Shown: piece after piece, positions 12,301-22,935 of the stretch | How the letters are laid out: every line of letters starts with the position of its first letter | Numbering within the stretch: position 1 is the first letter of the stretch | Assembly (NCBI RefSeq): GCF_964275005.1 | Contig: NC_092701.1 | Span: 30,877,919-30,941,918 of the forward strand | Direction: 5' to 3' | Length of the DNA: 64,000 nucleotides | Source of the DNA: Diadema setosum | Taxonomy: Eukaryota > Echinodermata > Echinoidea > Diadematoida > Diadematidae | Notes under the pieces: model-generated | What the model was told of the DNA's origin: nothing | The model's database searches: none | What the model saw: only the letters and a program-made list of their open reading frames with translations | Program-made: the position numbers and the translations under genes

Positions 12301-15300
12301 ATGTTAATGTGCAAGACACATATTTCCGCAGTGGCAAAAAGTGTGTTGCCATGGTAACGGCATGTTATTGGTAAAATATAGGGCAAAATGCTTCATGGCA
12401 AAACTGCTTCATCAGTGTTCTTCCAATTCTCATGGAATTCATATTGAATGTTTGTCTTAGGATATAGGTCAGCATGACACATTTCTTGACAGTGACAAAA
12501 AGTATGTTGCCATGGTAACAGCTCACATATTATGAGCCAAAATGATGGAAAATTTTGTGTTGCAAACTACTTCCTCAGTTTTTGCCCAATTTCCATGAAA
12601 CTTGGTACAGATGTGTGCCTTTGGTTGTAGATGTGCAAGACGCATTTTTTTTACAGTACCCGAAAGTACGTTGCTGTGGTAACGGCATATTAATGGCAGA
12701 AGATCAAGGAAAGATCTTGCGGATTTAACTACTTCCTCAGTTTTTTGACCAAAGCTTATGAAATGTGGCATACACCTTGATCTTGGTGGGAAGATGTGGA
12801 AGATATATTTTTCGGACGTGTCGGAAGCTGCGTTGCCATGGTAACAGCATATAAATGGCAGAAGATCAAGGAAAGATCTTGCGGATTGAACTACTTCCTC
12901 TGTATTCGACTGAAGCTCATGAAATGTGGCACACACATTGGTCTTGGTGGGAAGATGTGCAAGACATATTTTTTGGACGTGTCAGAAGCTGCGTTGCCAT
13001 GGTAACGGCATATTAATGGCGGAAGATCAAGGAAAGATCTTGTGGATTGAACTACTTCCTCAGTTTTTGACAAAAGCTTATGAAATGTGGCACACACAAT
13101 AGTCTTGGTGGGAAGATGTGCAAGACATATTTTTCGGACGTGTCGGAAGCTGCGTTGCCATGGTAACGGCATTTAAATGGCAGAAGATCAAGGAAAGATC
13201 ATTCCTTGGGTAAGACTATTGTCACGGGGCGGGGGTATTAATTACCTTAAGTGATATTTCTAGTTTTTAATGCAACTTTCTCAGTGGTAAATGTTGCTGC
13301 AATGATTGTGACATGATGTTTGCAATTTCCTCTCTGCAGTTCTACACAAAGATTGTTCTGCCCGTATGGATGCTGAACTGCACAGACCCAAACGAGATGG
13401 GTGTGGCCCAGTACTGTATCCCAGCCGTGATGTACATTGCCCAAGACAAGTGGACTCACTTTGGTAAGTTTTGTATGTGTGTGTAAATGTATCAATTGCG
13501 TGATGACCACACTGCATGTGGGTTGCACAACCCTTGGTGTAGTAATCAAGCACCAATGAGCCTGTAGTCAACTACCTGTGTGTATATCATACACAGACAC
13601 AGAGCAGTAATCAAGCACCAATAAGCCTGTAGTCAACTACCTGTGTGTATATTATACACAGACACAGAGCAGTAATCAAGCACCAATGAGCCTGTAGTCA
13701 ACTACCTGTGTGTATATTATACACAGACACAGAGCAGTAATCAAGCACCAATGAGCCTGTAGTCAACTACCTGTGTGTATATTATACACAGACACAGAGC
13801 AGTAATCAAGCACCAATGAACCTCTAGACAACTACCATATGCACGCAGAGTAGCAATAGAGCACCAATGTTCCTCTCATAAAACTACTTGTGTGTATGTG
13901 TATATCAAACACACACAGCAAACACACAGGTTAGAAGGCTATTGATAAGTGATAGTGCCTGATGGCATTCAGATCTCAGACAGTACAAATTTATATGCAT
14001 TTCAGATATATTGTTAAAGTAACCCTTTACTGTCATAGATATACAATTGTAGTTGCTCATATTTCACACATAGTATGCTTCATCATTATGAAGATTTTTA
14101 TGCCTCTGCTGCGAAGTGTTGCCGGATGCATGATTTCTTCCTGATGTCTTCAAATTTGATATCACATTTGAAGAACTTTCACCTACAGTATAGATGCAGG
14201 GTTACAATTACAGCATAGTGCATGTCATATCCATATCAAAGTGTTCAGTATTTCTTGTGTGTTTCTCATTGGCAAATCCGTCCATTTTCCAAAAATCAAC
14301 ACCATATGTGACCGTGCACCCCTTGTTTTTAAGTGAGGACTCAAAAAAGGTGAAACGCGTCAACCAAGTCAATATTAATTTTTTTTATATTTTCTGAAAG
14401 AGCTACCCTTCTTCTGCATTATTCTTAAGTTTGGGATCGAAAAATGAATGGGAAAGTACCCTTTTTTGTAGAGTAGTGAGATCAGGTATGTCTATGACCC
14501 CGTTTACAGTGCGAGGCTCGGCCGAGGCTCGGCCGCGGCTCGGCCGCGGCCGAGTCCAGCCCCGCTTCAGTGTAAACGTGCAAAAGGCCAAATGCGAGGC
14601 CAAAATTGGCCTCGCATTTGGCCTCGCTCTGGAGGTGGTCTCGGCCGCGGCCGAGCCGCGGCCGAGCCCGGCCTTTTCTTGGTGTAAACGCAAACTGGGC
14701 CAATTGCGCGGCCAATTGCGCGGCCAATTGCGCGGCCAGTTTTAGTCTGGCTTCCAAACCCTCTGCCTGTATCTTTCGCTGTTCAGGACATTAACCCCCT
14801 CAACGTCGAAAACTAGTATAGTTTAAGGTGGTTTTGTCCTGCAAAGGATTTTTTTCCTTCGGCAAAGGCCTTTGCCCGAACGGCGACACGGAATTCAGTT
14901 GGCAAAGGGTCTGAAAACCAGACAATACCAAATTGCGTTAGTTTACAAGCAGAGCGCCACTACGACCAAATAATGAAAGGTTTGAATCGAAAGCGCGGCC
15001 GAGCCCAGCAGTGTAAACGGACAAAATTGCGAGGCTTGGCCGCGCAATTGAGGCCGGGCTGTAAACGGGGTCTTAGAGGCCCCTTTTCATTTCTTGATAA
15101 TCTTTTGTACACTCTTCACTTTCATGTCTGATAACTTTTGGAGAGATAACACTACTGCTTTGAAAGGTGGCATTAATCATGAACAGAACATGTTAATAGA
15201 ACATGCTCAATTTCAACTGAATCTGATAATCGCTTCATTGCTGTTTCTCCAGTGGTTTACATCCTTTTTTTTTGTCCCTTTCATCGCACAGCTAGTACGG

Positions 15301-16477
15301 TTTGGTAAAGATTGAGCGCTTGAATAGACAGATAGACCCTGTACTTCAGAGCCCTTTTTCTCTGTTCTCACTTTTTCAGAGTGTGTGCTTTCTTTGCAAT
15401 ATTTAGATAGGTTAGGAGAGTCCATTTCAATTGAGCTATACATCATTGCAAACCCTATAGTCTGCTCTTTCAGAATCTGCCCTTAACTAAAATTCCAAGT
15501 CTGGCGATTTTTGTTGGTTTTGTGATGCAGGGTGACATATTGTTATCATCACATTTTTTGCTTTTGTCAGCAAATTGGTTGTGAAACTGTTTTTACTAGT
15601 AAAAACATAAAGCATGGGATACCGTTGATGTATACATGTATAGAGGGGTTGCGAAACCTGTGGGCTTCTTTTGAAAAAGCATACTATTTCTTCCTCACAT
15701 AGCTGGTGCTTTTTTTCCTGAATTCAACAAATCACTTTTTTTTTTTTTTTTTTTGGTGGGGGGGGGGGGGGGGGGAGTGGGGAAGTGCGTAGGAAGCCCT
15801 CTCCTATAACTTCTGTAGTGTTTTCTCACAGCTAGAAACTGAACAACTTTTGCCATGAAAGTAACCAGTGCTTATAATTTGTCATTACAGTATGCCTTTT
15901 CTTGTAACTTGGGCCCTCTCCTACAGATTTTTTAGTGGCTTTATAACCAGATCATCCGTGCCCTTTGACATTAGCTGTCCTCATATTGGTAGTGACAGCA
16001 GGGGGGCATTTCATGAAGGAACTTGTCGGATAAAATATCTGACAAGTCAATTATATCCGACAAGTTTTGAGAAATTCTTTAGTCTGATTGGTTGATTTCT
16101 CTGAACTTGTCGGATATAATTGACTTGTTGGACATTTTATCCGACAAGTTCCTTCATGAAATGCCCCCCTGATCTCTCACTTACTCTCACTGCTTCTACG
16201 TACCTTTAAATATTTCTCCTCCCTGTCCATGGCTGTCCCTACCTTTCTTCCAAGCCATTCGGCCAATCTCTATCTTACTGATGTTTTCCCATCTTTTTGT
16301 TCACCCCAAAACTTTTTTCCTCTTGATCACCTACCCCCCAAATCCTCCTCTCGAATCGCTAACTCTACAGATGATGCAGAACCACTATCGAGTGCATACA
16401 GCGTGCAGCAGTCACTGAAGGGTGGCGACCTCCTCTCTCCTGCCTACAGACATCACCTTGAGACCCTCGTATGCTAA
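1..16477 (+). CDS. Gene A: AIG2/gamma-glutamylcyclotransferase-like fold protein, long acidic N-terminal region (5' partial, 8 exons)
   Basis: Exons are 1-1689, 2102-2142, 7749-7793, 9365-9490, 10269-10351, 11038-11165, 13340-13463 and 16371-16477. All junctions are GT/AG and the exons sum to 2343 nt, i.e. 780 residues plus a TAA stop. The frame is open from base 1, so the start lies outside the window. Residues ~1-340 are acidic and low-complexity, with a Gly/Ser/Asp tract at ~247-307. A CxxC-x6-CxC cluster lies at 372-384. Residues ~620-780 resemble the AIG2/GGCT fold: YYFAYGPTMNP (622-632) matches the family's YFAYGSNM-type substrate loop, followed by GFANIRLSPESSVEGCVY, LDQFVGCPEFY and a C-terminal GGDLLSPAYRHHL. 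In related enzymes (GGACT: LDxFExCPxxYQ) a catalytic Glu sits where this protein has Val, so I infer a non-catalytic, perhaps binding, role. Fold assignment is fairly sure; cellular role is unknown. Confidence 0.82.
2102..2142 (+). CDS. Gene A exon 2 (41 bp)
   Basis: A T-rich polypyrimidine tract and CAG precede the exon. It codes QCDDLQMRPKEKY and ends at GA|GTGAGT, a consensus donor. The phase agrees with exons 1 and 3. Confidence 0.75.
2143..7748. other. Gene A intron 2 (5.6 kb)
   Basis: AT-rich intron DNA. Apart from the TTAA-flanked MITE at 4707-5115 and A/T homopolymers (e.g. 3679-3696, 5816-5828) I see no gene, RNA or long ORF in it. Confidence 0.7.
4707..5115. mobile_element. TTAA-type palindromic MITE, copy 1
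   Basis: It starts TTAA|AGGGATGGTACAG and ends in ACCATCCCT|GTAA. The two halves are inverted repeats around the motif TTTGATGAAAAT...CATCAAA with TCTCAGCC-like centres. No ORF. It is related to the copies at 29104, 38161, 42464 and 58004; the right TTAA has decayed to GTAA. Confidence 0.72.
7749..7793 (+). CDS. Gene A exon 3 (45 bp)
   Basis: The acceptor is TTTCTCAG and the donor AAG|GTGTGT. It codes ESDAENLKIVARTKPR together with split end codons and links the acidic region to the folded domain. Confidence 0.72.
9284..9320. repeat. (CA)n microsatellite
   Basis: About 18 CA units, 45 bp upstream of the gene A exon 4 acceptor. A C-homopolymer follows at ~9349-9357. Confidence 0.95.
9365..9490 (+). 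CDS. Gene A exon 4: start of GGCT-like domain
   Basis: A C-rich tract and ATAG acceptor precede it and GCAAG|GTGAGG follows. It codes NVEAPLAPFPPLCFKINARP and then LYYFAYGPTMNPAR, the substrate-loop motif of the AIG2/GGCT fold. A CA microsatellite lies about 45 bp before the acceptor. Confidence 0.85.
9904..10093. repeat. Inverted repeat with perfect 23-bp stems
   Basis: The arm at 9904-9926 (starting CATTTGCTCTTGCGACAATT) is exactly reverse-complementary to 10071-10093. The 144-bp loop contains AACCCTAA-like runs. Weaker complementarity (GAACCAT) continues outward, so this is probably the core of a small foldback element in gene A intron 4. Confidence 0.7.
10269..10351 (+). CDS. Gene A exon 5
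   Basis: The acceptor is GGCATAG and the donor AAAG|GTGAG. It codes LSMYIGSAIDQRLWGILHGF and AICFNKKG, matching the first strands after the substrate loop in this fold. Confidence 0.82.
11038..11165 (+). CDS. Gene A exon 6: segment with the substituted catalytic position
   Basis: The acceptor is GCGGTACAG and the donor GAG|GTAATA. It codes GFANIRLSPESSVEGCVYCL and then TPAQLESLDQFVGCPE. The codon aligned with the catalytic Glu of GGACT-type enzymes is GTT (Val) at 11151-11153, two base changes from GAG. Confidence 0.87.
11951..13235. mobile_element. TA-flanked element made of seven ~161-bp tandem units
   Basis: Termini are TA|CCCCCGCC (left) and GGCGGGGG|TA (right), an inverted repeat with a TA target duplication. 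The left end forms a hairpin (CCCCCGCCAAACG...GAAGGGGG). A GC-rich CGGTCGGG-type tandem tract follows at ~11994-12062. The body is seven units of 159-164 bp, each with GTTGCCATGGTAAC or a one-base variant, TGAAAT(G)TGGCACA and ACTTCCTCAGTTTTTGAC. There is no transposase ORF, so it is non-autonomous. It lies in gene A intron 6. Confidence 0.78.
12186..13167. repeat. Seven X-box-like palindromes at ~161-bp spacing
   Basis: GTTGCCATGGTAAC starts at 12186, 12345, 12506, 12832, 12993 and 13154; the copy at 12670 has GTTGCTGTGGTAAC. Six match the RFX consensus GTNRCC-NN-RGYAAC at every position, and the seventh differs once. Whether RFX factors bind them is unknown. Confidence 0.85.
13340..13463 (+). 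CDS. Gene A exon 7
   Basis: TCTCTGCAG precedes it and TTTG|GTAAGT follows. It codes FYTKIVLPVWMLNCTDP, NEMGVAQYCIPAVMYIAQ and DKWTHF. The FY pair completes the LDQFVGCPEFY motif begun in exon 6. Confidence 0.86.
13541..13865. repeat. 65-bp minisatellite, about five copies
   Basis: Units start at 13541, 13606, 13671, 13736 and 13801 with AGTAATCAAGCACCAATGAG. The first four are nearly identical; the fifth and the DNA to ~13925 diverge. Each unit contains the near-palindrome TGTGTATATTATACACA. It lies in gene A intron 7, 77 bp after exon 7. Confidence 0.9.
13926..14494. other. Gene A intron 7, unannotated stretch
   Basis: AT-rich DNA with scattered short ORFs lacking any recognisable domain. 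I see nothing else in it. Confidence 0.6.
14495..15073. mobile_element. GC-rich TA-flanked element, copy 1 (right end deleted)
   Basis: It begins TA|TGACCCCGTTTACAG and ends CTGTAAACGGGGTCT|TA. It is strikingly rich in GGCCGCGGCCGAGCC-type blocks against an AT-rich background. Compared with the copies at 45710 and 47396 it lacks ~30 bp of the right terminal GC block and an 11-bp TTCGTCGCCAC segment. No transposase ORF; in gene A intron 7. Confidence 0.78.
15999..16171. mobile_element. Palindromic MITE, CAGGGGGGCATTTCATGAA ends
   Basis: Arms of ~70 bp are inverted copies built on AACTTGTCGGATA and ACAAGTCAATTATATCCGAC, meeting at a centre with GATTGGTTGA. No ORF and no clear target duplication. 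It lies 200 bp before gene A exon 8. Confidence 0.75.
16371..16477 (+). CDS. Gene A exon 8 (terminal, with stop)
   Basis: The acceptor is CTCTACAG. It codes DDAEPLSSAYSVQQSLKGGD and LLSPAYRHHLETLVC, ending in TAA at 16475-16477. The GG-D-LLSPAYRHHL segment resembles the C-terminal helix of the AIG2/GGCT fold, and the phase (2 nt) exactly completes exon 7. Confidence 0.82.
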
Positions 16478-17172
16478 GACCAAGCCTTATACTGCGACCT
16501 CCTCACTTCTTGAAAAGGACCAACTCCAAACGGCTTGCCTGACGTGCCTCCCACGATATCTCTTGCGACCTTATATGTTTCCCTCTTCGTTCCGAACATG
16601 AGAAACTTCACAAAAGCAAGTACAAAATATTGTTATTAAGGAAAGATAGAGTTTGAGAGGAAGAGAAAGGGAACAAGAGGGGAAGACAGAGAAACCTGAC
16701 TTCATTTGCCTATACCCTATTTGTGAGTGACCTTGTTGTACAGTATATTGTGAGATATTTTATCATGGCCATGGAATGCCAATCCACAGCATGTACAATA
16801 TAAAAGCATTGGTGTGTGCACTTTACCCAGTTGATCAAGCGTGATGCCGGTTTGTTCTTAGTACTTTTGGCATAGTATATACCCCATATATTCAGCGAGT
16901 CTAAATTTTTGCGAATCCGGACTTCCCGATCGTGGAGCCCTGTATTGAACAGAGAAATTTATACGCGTATGTCACTTTCAAATCGGGATCAGAGTCAATA
17001 TTTTCGCCTGTCTTTAATTTTGCGAAGAGCACCTGATTCGCGAAATTCACAAAAGTAAAAACCTCTTGAAATTCACAAAAGTAAAAACCTCATGAAATAT
17101 TCGGCATATACAGTAGACTTCAGAGGCCTTTGGCATTCTAAATCTGAGGTGATATGACTCTCTTTCTACACG

Positions 17173-17283
17173 TATGCATACATACATACACCTGTACATA
17201 CATACATACATACTACATACATACATGCATTTGTATGTATGCATGTGTCTGAGTGTACATGTATGTGTGTGTTTGTATGTTTG
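17173..17283. repeat. CATA/TGTA-type microsatellite region
   Basis: Imperfect (CATA)n runs on the + strand are followed by TGTATG/TGTG runs, forming a partly self-complementary block. Confidence 0.7.
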
Positions 17284-17423
17284 CTGGGCAACAGGGGAAC
17301 ACATATGACAGGAGGTGGCATGAGTCTATGAAAAGGACAATTATATGCCTGAAGTATGTTTGTAGAAATCTCTAGAGGGTACCAAATATGATGGTGATGA
17401 AGCTTAGCACAGTTTTGTGTATA

Positions 17424-17971
17424 CAGTGCACTCCCGTTACAACGAACACGGTTATAACGAAATTTCGTTATAACGATGTAAAACTTCTGGTCCCCAAATT
17501 TTCGCCATTAAAGTCTATGGTTCAAAATTCGTTTATAAAGAACACGGTTATAGCGAAATTTTCATTATAACGAAATCTTTTCCGAGCGCCATTGACAAAA
17601 AAACAACAAAAGAAATGTGCTCTGTTATAACGAACTGAGAATCGCTTTCAAAAATACGTAGCGGAACAAATATTTATAGCGTCTCTGCATGGGCGAATGC
17701 GTCACGTCACTGTGTGTTCGCTTGGTGTGTCACGCACAGTTTCCGAGGGAACTTGCGTTATTGTAATACAATAATCTGAAATTGAATAACTATTTGTTTT
17801 ATTGTTCACATAGCTTTCCAGTGTATGACGAGTATTCAACAAACAGAATATCATATATGCATGGCTTCCTTGTTGTCGTTATTTATTGTATTTGTTCTGT
17901 TATAACAAAATTTTGTTATAACGAAAGAAAACTGCCGGTCCCGAGCATTTCGTTATAACGGGAGTGCACTG
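17424..17971. mobile_element. Non-autonomous pogo/Tigger-like element
   Basis: The ends are TA|CAGTGCACTCCCGTTA and the inverse ...GGGAGTGCACTG|TA, giving a TA duplication. Subterminal GTTATAACGAA motifs recur on both sides. CAGT ends, GTTATAACG repeats and TA targeting are typical of Tc1/mariner pogo-group elements. 548 bp, no transposase ORF. Confidence 0.75.
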
Positions 17972-20900
17972 TATATTTTTACTTGTCCTGTTTTATCCAA
18001 CTGCTTTGCTAGAACAATGTTTCACTAGAGCATTGTTTGACCAAAGTAAGACCACTTAACAGCAACTAAGAATTCTTTGAAATATAAAGTCTATGTGAAC
18101 ATGATAATTCTAGGTTTTTTATGCGTACCGATTTTAAATGGGATATCAGTGCCTGAATGTAGTGTATTGTGGAGAAATTTCACATTCTGTGACAGTAGCA
18201 TGCTGTGTGGACTTTGTCACATTGACATCACTGATACACTTCTGGTCATTACAAGTATTTCATTAGTCACCAAACATTTGCAACCATATATTGTCCTGTT
18301 AGATTCCATTTATTGAATGATGAAGTGGATGGATTTGTGTATCAAAATATGCACTTGTTGGTTTTGTTTGTTTGTTTTTTATCATTTTCTTTTTGTTAAG
18401 TCTCATGATTATGATACACTCTGAAGTGTCAAATGTCAAGAGTGAAACCAGCAATTCTCCATACAAAATTCTATTTCAATTCGAATACTTCTCAGGTCAT
18501 AAGGAAGGAGTGGGGTAGAGAGTCTGGCTTGGTTCATACCCCTCTCACACACAGCAAGCTCTTAAACAGGTCCAGTTATAGGGGAATTCCAGGCCTGTTG
18601 TAAATTAGTCTAGTAAGAAAGTAAACTCTTACAAGCACAACAGTGAAAATTTGTTCCAATTCGCAGAAAAATAAGAGAAGGTGTGATATTGTGAAGTTTT
18701 GCTAATTTCCACATAACAGTTCCTGTACAGTTGACATGATTATACAAAGGAATGAACTGATGATGTCGTCACTTCACAATTTTCCATTAATTGATTGTAT
18801 GTACTAAGAATTTACAAATTAGTTCTGCTATTCAAGTGTAAAACATTATGTCATTCCTGGCTTACTACCTTCAAAGTAATGATCAGTCATATACATTTGC
18901 ACATCAGGATTTTTTTCATGACTTTTAAGTACATACTGTATTCAACACATTGTGAGGGGATGACATCAATAATTCACTATTTGCATTTTAAGTGACTGTT
19001 TAAGAACTGTTTCGTGAAAATTAGGGAAACTTCTCACAATTTCATAACTTCATTGATTTTCAAGCGATTTTGATCAAACTCACTGTTATGCTTGTAAAAT
19101 TTTACTCTTTCCTTTTAGACCAACTTTTATTTGTTCTGGATTTCCTCTGTTACAGTTATCATAGACACGTTCACACCGTCACAATAGGTCAAATTGCTCC
19201 CGACTGTGACCAACATTCACACAGTGTTGTCATCAGTAGTAACACTTACCAGCTGTAATTGAGCTTTACTGGATTATACTATCAAGAAGTACAGAGTGCC
19301 ATGCAGTGACCTCCCGTTATGTGCTTACTTGGGCATCAATGAGAAACTTCCCTGTAATGCCTAGTAGTGTGTGAACACTTTGTTGTACCGGTAGTCATAT
19401 GCCTCAAATTAGTCAGCAATTACAGGGGTCAAACAAGAATCTTATGGACCTGCTACTAAGTACAATGCTCTGTGGGGGATGCCATACAGTCGTACTTAGC
19501 ATCAAACTTCAGACATCTCAGCCACAAGATTGCTTGTGGTTTGAAATCGGAGTTTAGTTAACAATAGATTTTGCTCACATTTTGCTCTTATAGTTTTGGG
19601 ACCCTCACCGTTCTCTTTAATCAAAGTTAGTTAGTTGGGGCAACTTTGTGTAAATGTTACCAGTGTAATTCAGGCATTTGCAAATGAGGCTGCAGTGAAT
19701 TGATGTGGCATTTTCATGTACATAGATGTCATCGTGGAACCAAATATATTTCTCGAAGCCATGTAGTTATTACTTCCTCTGTGTATAAAGAGTAAATATG
19801 TGCCATATGCTTATAATGAGCTACACTTTCCGTCCACTTGGCCATGCTTGTGCAGTGCAAAGAAATGCATTTTTCTGCAGCATATCATGATATGACATAT
19901 CAAAGGTAGATGCTTTGTGTATTATACTGTTTGTACCTTTTGCAACAAGACTTCTGTGCATTTCATTATGTCCAAGTTATTGATTACATTCTGTGCGCTG
20001 TAGCAGAGAATCCATAAACTAGCATATTTGTATTATAGATATGCACAGTAAGGGTGAAGCCCAAGCAACAGCCCATGAACTGAGCAACAAGACGGGGAGA
20101 CAGAGCATTTTGCTTTGTTTTATTTTGTTCATGTTTATGAACCAGTCGGTATCCAGCCAATGTTTAAATATCCTTTGAACTCGTGGAGGAACTTGTGTAA
20201 GGACAGATAAGGCAGATCTCTTCAGATACCACAAATGTGCCTTTTGGTGACCTTATTTACATGTTCAGGTGTTCTGTGCCTTGTTTGCTTCTCGATCAGA
20301 ATAGGCAGGATCATGAATGCAAATCCATGCATTGAAATTCAATATAATAGTATGTTCAGACACATTATGCTTTTCTTTTAGCAGTTCAGTTCATTTGAAA
20401 GTACTGTTGTACTTAAGATATTTGAGTGCATGAAATGCTTGGGTAAGTTTCATTTACTTGGAATAACTTTTTTTTAAATTATTTTTGTTTTGCCTTTTGT
20501 TTCGCCAACATTTGACTAAGGTACATGAATTTGTTGGTATTACCGTGACTACGTGAAGACCTATGGACACATAATCCATAATCAGGTACACACTTTGTGA
20601 GAGATAACCTTGTTATGTTATACTTGGGTGTTCTGTCCTTTGTGTTCAAGGAACAAATGTGCTTCATTGGCTCTCTTTCGTGCACTTGCAAACCCAAAAC
20701 TACAATCAATCTGTAAATATATATTGAAATGTACGCATCTTTCATCCACATAAAAGAGCTAGCTGCTTTTCTCTCATGTTTACATGCACACAAAAGTTTG
20801 CATGTCAGAGTCCACCGGAATGTGAGTTGCGAACACTGCTGTCACAAGGTCAGGCAAGTCTCTGAAAAGCCTTACAGGGAAGGAAGTCGTGGTAAACCTT

Positions 20901-21504
20901 TTTTTTTTTTTTTTTTTTTTTCCTTGGAAATATGCAGGAGATTTGAATGCACATGGAAGTGGTCTTTTGAAAGTAGAATTCTGTCGTGATAATTGACAAT
21001 ACATGCTTTGTAACTATAATCCAGTTGACCAAAGGCACATGCTTTGTATATGTGCATAATAGCAGTAGTTTGCATTTGTTCAACAGTTATTAACTGAAAT
21101 CACTCATGCTATTTCCCAGCATAAATGCATTTTGTATATTGTAATCAGAAAAAAAAAGTTTTCCTGCTTTGCTGTTTTGAAAGGCGTGACATAATGTATT
21201 TTGGGATATTTTTACAGGCATTACTTCTCTCCTTCCAGTGCGATGCGTTTTTTGAATGAGAACGATAGGAAAAAAAGAAGAAAAGAGCAAGCACTGTAGA
21301 TAGTTAATGTGAGTAAATTTACAATATACGTATATTGGCTGCATTCTACATTATGCTGTACAATGAGTGGGGGAAAGGGTAAGTAATTGTGTAGAATTGT
21401 GCATTATATATATGAGAAATATTAAAAAGAAAGCAGAGTACTGTAGATCATACAGCCAACGCTGTCCTATAATAATTCGGTCACTGTCTGAGCTGTATAA
21501 CAAA

Positions 21505-21538
<34 letters not shown>
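21505..21538. repeat. (AT)n microsatellite
   Basis: AT dinucleotide run interrupted once by GT, followed by a T homopolymer. Confidence 0.9.
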
Positions 21539-21552
<14 letters not shown>

Positions 21553-22458
21553 CTGTCACTTGTCCTTGGACACAAAGGAAGTGTACAATGTACTAATCAC
21601 CAAATATACTTTGTAAATCTGCATGTGATGGGTGCTGCCCCATTATATTCACTCATTAAGACCATGTAAACATGACAATGAAATGATTTTTGTTCCAGTT
21701 TTAACGTTATTGAAACAATATTCAGTTTGTGAACCCAAGAAATGTGATTATGTCATGTACTACATGACTTGTGTAAAAATGCTGTGAAGTTATGATAGAC
21801 ATAAACTGTGCACAATTCTGATCAAATAGCATGATTCATTTGCAATAGTACATCTCTCTCTTTTTATTAATCTTCTGAAATGCTACCTTATTCTTTCTTT
21901 AAGTATACATTTCACTCCATTGAATTCATTTTTACTGCGTCCAAGACTATTTGCTTTGTGATTCTGAATGTGTTGATTTTATAGTTATGCACAGAATATT
22001 CTATACGAAGAGCAATAAAGTATATTCCGTCCTTGCGTGAAAAATGACTTATTGTCTGTGATTCTGCATGTCTGATTTACCCCTGTGTCGTTATGCATAT
22101 TTGACTTTTCATGGTTTGTCATTATTTCATTTTTATATGCTCTTAAACTAAAGCTAGATTAAGATTTAAATCAAAGTTTGCTTGGAAAAACAAATGTGTT
22201 TTACCACTGGTTTAGAAATAGTATTACATAATATGGAATTTAATTCTATTTTGGAAGCCCAATCTGGAATAATCTTGAAGCATCAGGAGGATTGTACAGA
22301 AAAGAAAGAAGATGGAAAAAAAAAAAAAAAAAACCTGTCAAAACCTGTAATGGCGACTCGGATACTTCCCTTTTAGGAATGGGGGGGGGGGGGGGGAAGG
22401 GAGAAAAAGATCCCCTTATGTGATACCTCGTTTTCAAACATATTCACACTACTGTGTA

Positions 22459-22517
22459 AGGGGGTGTTGCAAGAAAGTCGAGTTACAATCAATTGCAAGT
22501 TTCTTGCAACACTCCCT
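22459..22517. repeat. Short hairpin, 18-bp arms
   Basis: AGGGGGTGTTGCAAGAAA (22459-22476) pairs with TTTCTTGCAACACTCCCT (22500-22517) with one mismatch and a 23-nt loop. It may be a very short MITE. Confidence 0.6.
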
Positions 22518-22821
22518 AAGTTTGATTCTAAAAATAAGGGGCCGACATTAGTTGCGCTCACTAAAACTTGATATCAGGCCACCAAGATTTCAGATTTTCA
22601 GATATATATATGGATAGATAGATATAACTGTTGCTCCAGCTGCTTTAGAGAGACATTATATGCTCATAATTACTTTATGAGGGAGATAGATACAGGACCT
22701 TAGGGAGACAAGTTGTGTGTCAACGTTTTCAACTACAGTAATTTATATTAGATTCCATTGAATGGAATGCTTTACTGCTGATGTTGCTCAGGTTATATCA
22801 TATATATATAAATATGAATAT

Positions 22822-22935
22822 TCAATTTCAATTCAATTCAATGAAGGTTTATTGACAATAAAAAAGAACATGCAGCTCAGCTGAAATTGTTCATTTTACA
22901 ATTAAAACAGAAATACAACATTGTACAAAATAAAT
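22822..22935 (-). mobile_element. Probable retroelement 3' end with (GAATT)n-type tail
   Basis: On the minus strand the sequence reads TATTGTCAATAAACCTTCAT and then a TTGAATTGAATTGAA tail. The same polyadenylation-like hexamer plus pentamer tail occurs at 27523, 41580 and 59238. The 5' limit is uncertain. Confidence 0.5.

Noticed and set aside
12523..13172. Overlapping 93-137-codon minus-strand ORFs with repeated FHELQSNTEEVVQSARSF-like blocks
   Set aside because: The protein repeats simply mirror the 161-bp DNA units; frames shift between units and both strands are equally open.
14403..14757. Arg/Ala/Pro-rich ORFs on both strands in the GC-rich elements
   Set aside because: They arise from GGCCGCGG repeats; the same peptides recur at every element copy in several frames, so they are not genes.
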